Positions 1 to 8,659 of a DNA stretch of 64,000 bases are shown piece after piece. Position 1 is the stretch's first letter; every line of letters begins with the position of its first letter. Source of the stretch: Coleofasciculus sp. FACHB-T130 (GTDB taxonomy: Bacteria > Cyanobacteriota > Cyanobacteriia > Cyanobacteriales > FACHB-T130). The notes beneath the pieces were generated by a model. The model did no database searches, was not told the DNA's origin, and was given only the letters and a program-made list of their open reading frames with translations. The translations under genes were made by a program, and so were the position numbers. Where the stretch lies: the NCBI RefSeq assembly GCF_014695375.1, contig NZ_JACJOG010000055.1:35814-99813 (forward strand). Direction: 5' to 3'.

Positions 1-291
1 GCGTTTGATGTTACGACCACCCAACCAGAGTACTGAATGTAGCGTTGGGTAACGCGATCGCTTAACCCAATCTACGAGGTGAAGGGATGTAGGTTATTGA
101 ATCCGCGACCCTGATTGATTCGTTTGCTAGCGAATTAGCCATTGACAAATTGAAAAGCAATTGACAATTCGCCATGAATTCGCTAATCTCACAATTCACA
201 ATAATTGACTGACCAACAACCCATAACCAACAACCCATGACCAATGACTAATGACGATTGTCTTTTTTCGCAGGGTTTCCCGGTTGCTTGC
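1..291. other. Intergenic region with short repeats
   Basis: No convincing gene. It holds near-tandem runs of ACCAACAACCCAT / ACCAATGACTAATGAC type (about 211-257), typical of the short tandemly repeated sequences found between cyanobacterial genes, and one HIP1-like GCGATCGC at 54-61. Confidence 0.5.
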
Positions 292-567
292 TTAGGAAAT
301 CACTTCATCCGCCGGTGTGGGCAAGGTACAGCAGTTGACTTCATTGATACAAACTTTGCCCCATTGCAAAGCCCAGCGTAGCAGCGCCACCCGATTGTCA
401 GTCTTGGTTTTGGTCAATACATTGCTGATGTGGTTATCCACGGTTCGTTTGCTGATTTCCAGCTTTTGGGCGATGTCATGATTCGTTAAGCCAGCAGCAA
501 CTAGCTCAATGATTTGCAGTTCTCGCTCGGAGAGTGTCGCAGGGGTATAAGTCTCGCTACCAGCCAT
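292..567 (-). CDS. pedR: LuxR/GerE-type HTH regulator, PedR-like
   Basis: A 91-aa protein made almost only of a GerE/LuxR DNA-binding domain (about residues 11-70; LSERELQIIELVAAGLTN, then a recognition helix around SKRTVDNHI). There is no receiver or autoinducer domain. Size and architecture match the cyanobacterial PedR family, small LuxR proteins that respond to photosynthetic electron transport through a redox-active cysteine near the C-terminus. Here cysteines sit at residues 73, 79 and 80, which fits, but the family assignment comes from recognition and not from an alignment. ATG at 567. It is monocistronic and divergent from the sugar kinase downstream. Confidence 0.75.
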   Translation of the reverse strand: MAGSETYTPATLSERELQIIELVAAGLTNHDIAQKLEISKRTVDNHISNVLTKTKTDNRVALLRWALQWGKVCINEVNCCTLPTPADEVIS

Positions 568-779
568 AAGTATTTTTTCCTTAGTTATATCTACTTACTA
601 TCTCTTTAATTTTAGAAGATCCTTTGGGGGTAAGCCCGTTCGTGACTGGGATTGAGACAATATCCCCCACCTCTGGGAGTCGGAAAAAAGGCTGGGATCA
701 TCTTGAGCTTCTGTGAATATCCGGATCTAGGGGGTAGAGGCTCTGGTAGGCTGAGTTCATGTTGACAAGGAGTGCAGTT

Positions 780-1787
780 GTGACCCATCCCCGCGTTCTC
801 TGCCTCGGAGAGATTTTGTTTGATTGTCTAGCCGATCAACTGGGGCGATCGCTTGAAGATGTCGAATCTTGGACGCCTTATCCGGGCGGCGCACCCGCAA
901 ATGTGGCGTGTGCTTTGGTAAAGTTGGGAACCCCTTCTGGATTTATCGGCTGTGTAGGTAAGGATCAGCCGGGAGATCAGTTGGTGCAGTTGTTGCAGGA
1001 AGTGGGTGTGGATAGTACGGGCGTGCAGCGCCATGACACCGCACCGACGCGACAAGTTTATGTAGTGCGATCGCTATCGGGCGAACGAGAATTTGCCGCA
1101 TTTGGCATTAGTTCCACTTCTGCAAAAGAAACTCGTGACACGACAGAATTTGCCGATACGCACCTACAAGCGTCTGCATTGCCAGAGGCTTTGTTTGAAA
1201 ACGCTGATTTTCTCGTCCTGGGAAGTCTGGAGTTAGCTTATCCTGATGCGCGAGCGGCAATTAAGAAAGCCCTGGAACTAGCAGATCGGTACAATGTCAA
1301 AATTGTGCTGGATGTGAATCGGCGCGATATGTTTTGGCCCGATCCCAGTGATTCCAAGCCGATGATTCAGGAACTGATCAAGCACGTTGATTTCTTGAAA
1401 ATCACTGACGAAGAAGCTGAATGGTTATTTGAAACCACTGATGCTGGCGCGATCGCTTACCGTCTGGATTCCGTCGAGGGCGTTTTAGTTACAGCCGGTG
1501 AAAAAGGTTGTGCTTACTGCTTGGGCGGGAATGAAGACAAGGTGCCAGCTTTTTCCGTCAAGGTGGTCGATACCACGGGTGCGGGGGATGGGTTCCTTGC
1601 CGGGTTCATCGATCAGTTGTGCAAACACGGCATTCAGCATCTCGCCGATGCTGAAATGGCAAAGCAGGTGGTGACTTATGCAAATGCAGTGGGCGGAATC
1701 ACCGCAATGAAGCCGGGAGCGATCGCTGCACAGCCAACGACGGCTGAAGTGGAAGACTTCCTCAAAACGGTAAAGGTTGAAGGTTGA
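780..1787 (+). CDS. PfkB-family carbohydrate kinase (fructokinase-like)
   Basis: Ribokinase/PfkB sugar kinase of about 335 aa that probably phosphorylates fructose or a related sugar with ATP in the cytoplasm. The N-terminus has the GE-x-L-xD start and the glycine-rich signature GGAPANVACALVKLG; the C-terminus has DTTGAGDGFLAGF with the catalytic Asp and anion-hole glycines. The GTG at 780 is preferred because AAGGAG (767-772) lies 7 nt before it; an ATG at 759 in the same frame has no good ribosome site. Its stop overlaps the TTG that could start the next gene, so the two are probably co-transcribed. Substrate cannot be fixed from sequence; fructokinase is the closest type. Confidence 0.85.
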   Translation: MTHPRVLCLGEILFDCLADQLGRSLEDVESWTPYPGGAPANVACALVKLGTPSGFIGCVGKDQPGDQLVQLLQEVGVDSTGVQRHDTAPTRQVYVVRSLSGEREFAAFGISSTSAKETRDTTEFADTHLQASALPEALFENADFLVLGSLELAYPDARAAIKKALELADRYNVKIVLDVNRRDMFWPDPSDSKPMIQELIKHVDFLKITDEEAEWLFETTDAGAIAYRLDSVEGVLVTAGEKGCAYCLGGNEDKVPAFSVKVVDTTGAGDGFLAGFIDQLCKHGIQHLADAEMAKQVVTYANAVGGITAMKPGAIAAQPTTAEVEDFLKTVKVEG

Positions 1788-1798
1788 AAGAATCGTTG

Positions 1799-3006
1799 AT
1801 GCACGAGTCTGAATCGCTCTTGAGCTTAATTGGTGAGCGAATTGCCAACAGTCCCAACCAGCGGATTACCTTTGCTCAGTATATGGAGTGGGTGCTGTAC
1901 GAGCCGGACTACGGCTACTATGCCACCAACGCCGTCAACATTGGGCCGGAAGGTGATTTTTTTACCGCTCCCAATCTAGGTGCCGACTTTGGCGAACTGC
2001 TGGCTGAGCAATTTGTCCAAATGTGGGATATTTTGGGACGTCCGGCGCAATTTACGCTTGTGGAAATGGGGGCGGGACAAGGACTCCTAGCAGCAGATAT
2101 TCTGCTGCATTTACACCAGCATCATCCAGCATTCTTTAATGCTTTAGAGTACCTGATCGTTGAAAAGGCAGCGGGGCTAATTTCTCAACAGCAGCAGGTG
2201 TTGCAAAAATTAGCCCCAATATTCGCCCAAACGCAAGGCGCTACACCCGTTAGGTGGTGTTCTCTGGAGGAGATACCTAGCGCTTCCATCACCGGCTGCT
2301 TTTTTTCTAATGAGTTGGTGGATGCATTGCCGGTGCATCAGTTTGCGATCGCGCAAGGGAAGCTCCGAGAAATCTATGTTACCACGCCGGATGGAACCCA
2401 AATTGAGGAAGTAATTGGCGAACTTTCTACGCCTCAACTGGCTGAGTATTTTGATTTAGTAGGGATTGAGTTGCCCTCTGCTGCTTATCAGGATGGCTAT
2501 CGCAGTGAGATTAATCTAGCCGCTGGTGCTTGGCTGAGTACAGTTGCCGACAAGCTCAAGCGCGGATATTTATTGACGATTGACTACGGCTACCCAGCGG
2601 CTCGATATTACAATCCCCAGCGGAGTCAGGGGACGCTTCAGTGTTATTACCAGCATCGGCACCATAACGATCCTTACGTGCAGATTGGGCAACAGGATAT
2701 CACCGCTCATGTGGATTTTACTGCCTTGGAGCGTTGGGGCGATCGCTGCGGCTTGGCATTGGTGGGTTTTACGAAACAGGCATTATTTCTGATGGCGCTG
2801 GGATTGGGCGATCGCATTGCTGCCCTTTCCCATAGCGATCGCCCGATTGCCGAGCAGCAAAGCATTATGGATGTGCTGCGCCGTCGTGACGCCCTACACC
2901 AGCTCATCGATCCAACGGGATTGGGTGGTTTTGGCGTACTGGTGCAGTGCAAAGGGCTAAGCGAGGAAGAGAGAAAGCTAAAGCTCAAAGGTTTGACGAT
3001 GCCATA

Positions 3007-3007
<1 letters not shown>
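1799..3007 (+). CDS. MidA/NDUFAF7-type SAM-dependent methyltransferase
   Basis: About 402 aa, class I SAM-dependent methyltransferase of the PF02636 (MidA/NDUFAF7) family. Visible marks are the glycine-rich SAM loop VEMGAGQGLLAADIL (about residue 90) and the family signature FSNELVDALPVHQF (about residue 170). In eukaryotes the family methylates an arginine of the complex I 49-kDa subunit and is needed for complex I assembly; in cyanobacteria the substrate is not established, so an NDH-1 link is only inference. ATG 1799 is preferred, with TTG 1784 (overlapping the kinase stop) as the alternative. It converges on dndE across a shared inverted repeat. Confidence 0.85.
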
Positions 3008-3420
<413 letters not shown>

Positions 3421-4008
3421 CAGTCTTTAAATAAAGCCTTAAACGATAAAACATGAGGCTTACTCACCCGAAAGCGATCGCTTCCAAGGAGTGCTAAGCA
3501 CGGAGCCTCTTCTAATTCTTTAGATTAAACCGGGCGCAAGTAAATATTTTGTAAACAAATATTTCTTAAGGATGACAGAATTATCTGTAAATTTACATAA
3601 TGGGTGGCAGGTGAAACTTACGCATAAGCGCTTATCTGGATGACAACAAGTCTCTACGTAAGTATGTAACCAGAGGAAAAATGCGGACACTTAACCTCAA
3701 GTTTAACTATTTTACCGAATTCCTGAATATAGAACAGTTACTTAAAGCCATCAAGTTACACGATGAAATGACAATTCATTGATTTTCCCTCTACCTGTAT
3801 CAATGAAAATAGCCACTATAATTCCACCTTAAACAACAGTTATATGTAAATCAAAGCCCTCTGATTAGAGGTTGAGTAATTAATGTAAACTTGCTCAACA
3901 GCTAGCAAACCCTACTTTAATCCTGAAAGTTTGAGGAATGCTTTAAAAATTCATCCTTGGCGCTACGCGCAACCTTTTACACCATAGCTTTTTAAAAGCC
4001 TTAATTCT
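3421..4008. other. 588-bp intergenic region upstream of dndE and of a secreted-protein gene
   Basis: A+T-rich between divergent genes. I see no RNA gene or ORF worth calling. It must hold the promoters for dndE (minus) and the 4009 gene (plus). A HIP1 octamer occurs near 3474. The segment TGGCGCTACGCGCAACC (about 3958-3974) resembles part of the dispersed repeat found at 12.71 and 48.04 kb. Confidence 0.4.
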
Positions 4009-4425
4009 ATGAACATACTCAACAAGTTATCAGCAGCTACATTTACAGCAACGTTGGTTGCTTTCGCAACAGCAGCCTCAGCAGCTGAAGAGGCGATCAT
4101 CCCGGTAACTCAAGCTAATAAGCCACTGACTCCAGTTCTGGAGGGTGTCGTATCTTGCCCTACTGGACCTTACATTGCTTATTTTGGTTATAAAAATGAA
4201 AACAGCGCAACTGTTGACAATCCGGTTGGCGTGTATAACAAATTCACTCCCAGCCCGGAGAATCGTGGGCAGACAACATCGTTCTTGTCGGGACGTGTAT
4301 ACAATGCCTTTAGCGTAAAGTTCGACGGAGGCAACTTAGTCTGGACTTTAGCGATTCCGGGAAAACGGCGAACTGCGACTGCTTCGAGTACTAACGCAAC
4401 ACCTTTAGATGTTTGCCCCTTATAA
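4009..4425 (+). CDS. Small secreted protein, unknown function
   Basis: 138 aa. A clear Sec signal peptide is visible: short basic start (MNILNKLSA), a hydrophobic Ala/Thr-rich core and an ASA-A type cleavage site at about residue 26. The mature part has about 110 residues, two cysteines (in VVSCPTG and the C-terminal DVCPL) that could form a disulfide, and no motif I recognise. It is preceded by a long promoter region and followed by a hairpin, so it looks monocistronic. Its place between dndE and the ATPase operon may be accidental. Confidence 0.7.
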   Translation: MNILNKLSAATFTATLVAFATAASAAEEAIIPVTQANKPLTPVLEGVVSCPTGPYIAYFGYKNENSATVDNPVGVYNKFTPSPENRGQTTSFLSGRVYNAFSVKFDGGNLVWTLAIPGKRRTATASSTNATPLDVCPL

Positions 4426-4496
4426 GTAATCTAAGCTCAATTTATCTTCCTGCCAGTGGGGAGGGCTGAGGAGAAGTGATTCAATAATGACTATAC

Positions 4497-4524
4497 GGCA
4501 CTCTAAGAGCATTCCTAGAGTGCC
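4497..4524 (+). terminator. Hairpin after the secreted-protein gene
   Basis: GGCACTCTA and its exact inverse TAGAGTGCC enclose a 10-nt loop about 70 bp after the stop codon of the 4009 gene. No long T tract follows (TTGTGG), so termination efficiency is uncertain. Confidence 0.5.
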
Positions 4525-4589
4525 TTGTGGTGTAGCTTTCCAAAAGCTATATTCCTTTAATTCTTTTTAAACGCAGAGGACGCGAAGGA

Positions 4590-4642
4590 AACCGCAAAGG
4601 TACGCACAGAGCAATAATTCCTCTGTGCGTACCTTTGCGGTT
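4590..4642. repeat. 22-bp perfect inverted repeat (REP/MITE-like)
   Basis: Arms 4590-4611 and 4621-4642 are exact inverses (AACCGCAAAGGTACGCACAG and two more bases) with a 9-bp loop. The left flank reads ACGCAGAGGACGCGAAGG, a motif common in dispersed cyanobacterial palindromic repeats. It lies 63 bp before the small-protein gene of the ATPase operon and could affect its expression. Confidence 0.7.
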
Positions 4643-4704
4643 AACTTTTGCTACCTAAAGCGTTTAAAAATAAAATAGAGTTGATTTGCAGGGTGGTAAG
4701 CCAA

Positions 4705-4878
4705 ATGACAAAAGAACCCTATTTAAATGAAGTACAGGAGCCAATTACGACAGCTCCATCAGAAGTTTATCAAATCATTGAGCGAGTATTACAGGCGGAG
4801 AAAGATAAGCTCTACATGAAACAACCGCGCAATATCAATGATGATATTTTGACAATTGTGAAGGAAGTGGTGCGATGA
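4705..4878 (+). CDS. 57-aa protein, first gene of the ATPase-Uma2 operon
   Basis: A small acidic/basic helical-looking protein (MTKEPYLNEVQEPITTAP...) with no family I recognise. The ATG at 4705 is chosen over an in-frame TTG at 4648 because it follows a purine-rich GGGTGGTAAG and because the extra 19 residues lie against the inverted repeat. Its stop overlaps the next start as ATGA (4875-4878), which indicates translational coupling with the large ATPase. The pairing of a very small protein with an SMC-like ATPase suggests an accessory subunit or regulator; this is inference from context only. Confidence 0.65.
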   Translation: MTKEPYLNEVQEPITTAPSEVYQIIERVLQAEKDKLYMKQPRNINDDILTIVKEVVR

Positions 4879-6941
4879 AGCTAACTTCCATCAAATTATG
4901 CAATTTTCGGCAATTTTATGGTAAAACTCCAGAAATTTTGCTTTCCTGTGGAGAGGAAGAAAATACTACGATTATCCACGGCAATAATGGTGCGGGAAAA
5001 ACAACGCTGTTAAATGCATTTACGTGGGTATTGTACGAGAAATTTAGTGCCGCTTTTGCTTCACAAGAGCAGCTGGTGAATAAGCGATCGCTTGCAGAAG
5101 CCAAACCAGGCTTTCCAGCAGAATGCTGGGTAGAAGTTACTTGGGAACATAACGATAAACGCTACCGAGCAAAACGCGAGTGTCGCGCTTATAAGGGTGC
5201 AACTATTGAGAAAGGCGAAAGCAAGCTGTATATGCAAATCGCCGGAGATGATGGAATTTGGAGATTGCCTACCCAGCATCCAGAAGATATCATTGGGCGA
5301 ATCTTACCAGAAAGTTTGCATCAGTATTTCTTTTTTGATGGAGAGCGAATTGAGCAAATTGTTCGCTCCGAAAAAAAGGAGGAAATCGCTGAAGCAACGA
5401 AAAAACTTTTGGGAGTCGAAGTTTTAAATCGTGCCATCAAGCATCTGGGGGAGGCAAGAAAAACCCTAGAAGCTGAGTTAAAAGCAATTGGTGACTCTCA
5501 AACTCACCAGTTATTAAAGAAAAAAGAGCAGCGAGAGAAAGAAAGCGATCGCTTATCTAATCGTCAAACTGAAATTGGGGAAGAGTTAGCAGCTCAACAG
5601 ACGCTGAAAAAAGAAATTAGCAACCAGTTACGGGAACTCGATGCGGCTAAAAGTTTAGAAGAAGAACGAAAATCTCTGGAAGAACAGAAAGCTGTCAATC
5701 AACAAAATCTCAAAAGAAGCCAGGAAGCATTAAAACGGGCTATTTCAACCCAAGGTTACACCGTTTTACTATCAGAGACAACAGCAGCATTCCGAGCGAT
5801 TATTGATAATTTACGACAGCGAGGCGAGCTACCCTCTGGCATCGATCGGCAATTTGTCACTAATTTATTATATCAGCAACGCTGTATTTGCGGTACGGAA
5901 TTGCATGAGGGAACTGCTGCTTATGGAAATGTTGAAGGTTGGCTAGATAAAGCAGGAATTGCGGCTGTTGAGGAAACTGCGATTCGCATGAGTGCCCAAG
6001 TAGATGAAATTGATAAGCAAGCACCGGCATTTTGGGAAGAGGTGGATACAGAGCAAGCGAATATTGCTCAGTGTAGACAAGCCATTTCTCAAATAGAAAC
6101 GCAACTAGATGAAATTAGGGAGAAGTTAAGAAAAGATCCCAGTGAGGAAATTCGCAACTTTCAAAAGCGGTTAGATGAAATTGAAACTAAAATTCGAGAT
6201 TTAACTCTAGAAGAAGGCGAGAATCGCCAAAAAATTGCCGACATTCAAATTGAAGTTGAAAGCTTAGGGAAGCAAATTGCTAAACATGAGATGAATGAGG
6301 CAAAGCAAGCGCTAGCCCAGCGACGAATTGCCGCAGTCCAGGATGCAATTGAGCGATTAACCGAAGTGCGAGCGCGTCTCGATCAACAGTTCCGCGTGCA
6401 GCTAGAAAAGCGAGTACAAGAAATATTTAGCGAAATTTCCTTTACTCCCTATATCCCAAAGCTTAGTGAAAAATACGAGCTAACATTAGTAGAAAATACC
6501 GCCGGTTCAGAGTCACCCGTTGCCGCTTCTACGGGAGAAAATCAAATTCTCAGCTTATCGTTTATCGGTAGCATTATCGATAGGGTTCGCGAGTGGAGCC
6601 ATAAGGAAATGCTGATGGTACCAGATAGCAGCACGTTTCCAATTGTGATGGATTCTCCCTTCGGAAGTTTGGATGAAATTTATCGGCGGCAAATTGCGAA
6701 GACGATTCCCAGATTAGCAAATCAGTTAGTGGTTTTAGTCACTAAAACTCAATGGCGCGGTGAAGTAGCCGCAGAAATCGCTACTCGGATTGGTAGGCAA
6801 TATGTATTGACTTATTACTCTTCTAAGCCGGAATGCGAAAAAGATTCGATTGAATTAAACGGAAACGATTACGATTTAGTTAGGCAAAGTCCTAACGAGT
6901 TTGAATATACCGAGATTGTAGAGGTGGATTATGATTTCTAG
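4875..6941 (+). CDS. Rad50/DndD-like SMC-type ATPase with Cys-x-Cys hook
   Basis: 688 aa with the full split-ATPase layout: Walker A GNNGAGKTTLL (about residues 36-46), long Glu/Lys/Gln-rich coiled coils on both sides of a central QQRCICGTEL (Cys about 337 and 339), ABC signature-like TGENQILSLSF (about 553) and Walker B FPIVMDSPFGSLDE (about 590). This resembles DndD and Rad50/SbcC, and automatic annotation may well call it DndD, but a separate, better dndD lies at 21.1 kb. The pair of cysteines at the coiled-coil turn recalls, but is not identical to, the CxxC zinc hook of Rad50. It is coupled by overlap to the gene on each side (4 bp upstream, 11 bp downstream). Probable role: DNA-binding motor of a defence or repair system (inference). 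Confidence 0.8.
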   Translation: MKLTSIKLCNFRQFYGKTPEILLSCGEEENTTIIHGNNGAGKTTLLNAFTWVLYEKFSAAFASQEQLVNKRSLAEAKPGFPAECWVEVTWEHNDKRYRAKRECRAYKGATIEKGESKLYMQIAGDDGIWRLPTQHPEDIIGRILPESLHQYFFFDGERIEQIVRSEKKEEIAEATKKLLGVEVLNRAIKHLGEARKTLEAELKAIGDSQTHQLLKKKEQREKESDRLSNRQTEIGEELAAQQTLKKEISNQLRELDAAKSLEEERKSLEEQKAVNQQNLKRSQEALKRAISTQGYTVLLSETTAAFRAIIDNLRQRGELPSGIDRQFVTNLLYQQRCICGTELHEGTAAYGNVEGWLDKAGIAAVEETAIRMSAQVDEIDKQAPAFWEEVDTEQANIAQCRQAISQIETQLDEIREKLRKDPSEEIRNFQKRLDEIETKIRDLTLEEGENRQKIADIQIEVESLGKQIAKHEMNEAKQALAQRRIAAVQDAIERLTEVRARLDQQFRVQLEKRVQEIFSEISFTPYIPKLSEKYELTLVENTAGSESPVAASTGENQILSLSFIGSIIDRVREWSHKEMLMVPDSSTFPIVMDSPFGSLDEIYRRQIAKTIPRLANQLVVLVTKTQWRGEVAAEIATRIGRQYVLTYYSSKPECEKDSIELNGNDYDLVRQSPNEFEYTEIVEVDYDF

Positions 6942-7584
6942 TTCATCATCGGCTGTACAACAGAATTTAGTGACAGATACCTGGATAAAAGCACCTTGGG
7001 AAGAATTTATTGCACTAGCTGATAATCCTGCTTATGAAAAGGGTAAATTTTTCTATCATCACGGCTACATGAGGATTGAAATGGCAGCATTTGGACCACT
7101 TCATGCTAGGGAAAATTCTATTGTTTCTAGCGTAGTGAAGATGTTTGCTACACTTAGAAATATTAGAATTGTAGAGTTAAACAATGCCACTTTTCGCCAA
7201 AGAGGGGTAGGCGAATTTCAACCGGATTTGTCTTATTATATCGGCGCTGAGTTTCAATTACCACCACGAACAAACTCGCCAATCAATTTGAATGAGTTTC
7301 AATCCCCTGCCTTAGTGATTGAAATTGGGGCGTCATCGGTGAATGACGATTTGGGGATGAAGCGGTTAATTTATGAACGTGTAGGAGTGAGGGAATATTG
7401 GGTCGTTGATGCGAGTGCAGATGATGCGATCGCATTCTCTATTTCCGATGGGCGGAGTGGTGAAATCCAGGAGTCGTTGGTATTGCCGGGATTGACGCTT
7501 TCCCTGGTTGAAGAAGCACTGCAACGCAGCCAAACCGAGGATGATGGAGCAATTACTCGCTGGCTGCTACAATCATTTAGCTAA
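6931..7584 (+). CDS. Uma2-family PD-(D/E)XK putative nuclease
   Basis: 217 aa, Uma2 (DUF820) family. The nuclease-fold residues are visible: Asp in FQPDLSYYIG, Glu in ALVIEIGASS, then D-x4-K in DDLGMKRLIYERVGVREYW, and the family's EYWVVDAS strand. All catalytic positions look intact. The gene starts inside the end of the ATPase gene (11-bp overlap), so it is translated from the same message. Uma2 genes are extremely abundant in cyanobacteria and their biological role is unknown; the coupling to an SMC-like ATPase is what makes this copy notable. Confidence 0.82.
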   Translation: MISSSSSAVQQNLVTDTWIKAPWEEFIALADNPAYEKGKFFYHHGYMRIEMAAFGPLHARENSIVSSVVKMFATLRNIRIVELNNATFRQRGVGEFQPDLSYYIGAEFQLPPRTNSPINLNEFQSPALVIEIGASSVNDDLGMKRLIYERVGVREYWVVDASADDAIAFSISDGRSGEIQESLVLPGLTLSLVEEALQRSQTEDDGAITRWLLQSFS

Positions 7585-7665
7585 TCAGCTAAAAAGGCTT
7601 CTCATACAGAAGAGGCTAAAAATAGCGACCGCTATTTTTAAAATTTATCCGCCAAAGGAGTAGGA

Positions 7666-8412
7666 ATGGAAGTTTCTCCCAACACAGCCCGGATAATTGA
7701 TTATTGGCTTGGCGGTTCTCATTACTTCCCAATTGATGTGGAAGCAGCCAAAGTTTGTGCCGGAGTATATCCTGATTTCCCAACCGTTTTTCGCAAGTTA
7801 CGAGACTACATTGGTCAGGTATCCCGCTATATCGAATCTCAGGGAATTAACCAAGTTATTGTTTTTGGTTCCGGATTACCAACTTGTGGGAATGTGCATG
7901 AAGTTGTACCGCAAGCAAAGGTTCTTTATACCGATATCGATCGAGCAAATATCAAACTGGGTCAAGAGATTTTAGCCGAGAACTCGAACGCTGGCTACAC
8001 CTTCTGCGATGCGACAAACCTGGATACCCTGGAGCAATCGGTTGTTGCACAAGTGCTAGGGTCAATTCGGCGTTTAGGTATGGTTTTTGTCGGTGTTGCA
8101 GCCTTTATCCCTGATGAAATTATGACCCAGATGCTCGATCAACTTTATGATTGGGCACCGGCGGGTAGTTTCTTGGCGCTGGATTTTGATGGTGAAGCGG
8201 GGATCGTGTATCCGGAAATGCTAGAACTATTGGACTCGATGGGGGCGCATGTTTATATGCGTAATCCCGAAACGATCCGAGCGCTGCTGGGACGCTGGCA
8301 ATTAACTGAGCATGGTATCCTGCCAGTTGAGGCGTGGCAGGCTGACTTATCGGCAAAACCAATTGAGGCTAGCGAGCCAGTTTTTATGTATGGCTGCGTA
8401 GTTTATAAATAA
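7666..8412 (+). CDS. PF04672-type (DUF574) S-adenosyl methyltransferase
   Basis: 248 aa. The pattern ARIIDYWLGGSHYFPIDVEA at the N-terminus, then VFGSGLPTCGNVHEV and a following YTDID acidic loop, is the signature of the DUF574/Methyltransf_19 family of SAM-binding proteins. The family is best known from actinomycetes, so a cyanobacterial copy in an accessory region hints at transfer. AAAGGAG before the ATG is a good ribosome site. The usual SAM-loop phrase is partly altered here (FGSG in place of the common IGTG). Substrate unknown. It follows the Uma2 gene by 81 bp and may be read from the same promoter. Confidence 0.75.
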   Translation: MEVSPNTARIIDYWLGGSHYFPIDVEAAKVCAGVYPDFPTVFRKLRDYIGQVSRYIESQGINQVIVFGSGLPTCGNVHEVVPQAKVLYTDIDRANIKLGQEILAENSNAGYTFCDATNLDTLEQSVVAQVLGSIRRLGMVFVGVAAFIPDEIMTQMLDQLYDWAPAGSFLALDFDGEAGIVYPEMLELLDSMGAHVYMRNPETIRALLGRWQLTEHGILPVEAWQADLSAKPIEASEPVFMYGCVVYK

Positions 8413-8659
8413 AATTGGTCGGTGGAGCACTCCTGCAATGTTATTAAAACATTGATTTAGCAATCAAAAACCTAACCCCCCAGTCCTCTTCCCTGCAAGG
8501 AAAAGGGGAAAATTACTGCCTTCCTATAGCAGGAAAGAGATTCTCCCTAGGATTACTGAATCAGCGTTGTAGATACAGGGCGATCGCGCATCGCTATCCG
8601 CTGGCAACAAATTTGTCTAAAAATGCTTCAAAGACTTTCGTTGATATTCAAGCCTTTTA
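8413..8659. other. Intergenic region with a cyanobacterial repeat fragment
   Basis: Contains a C/A-rich stretch AACCTAACCCCCCAGTCCTC followed by CTTCCCTGCAAGGAAAAGGGG (about 8467-8510), a type of dispersed noncoding repeat also seen near 23.2 kb in G-rich form. Presumably also holds the promoter of the SLH-protein gene. No gene seen. Confidence 0.4.

Noticed and set aside
4875..6941. Calling this gene dndD
   Set aside because: A better dndD with typical start, size and position lies at 21109-23094; this protein carries a Cys-x-Cys hook and pairs with Uma2.
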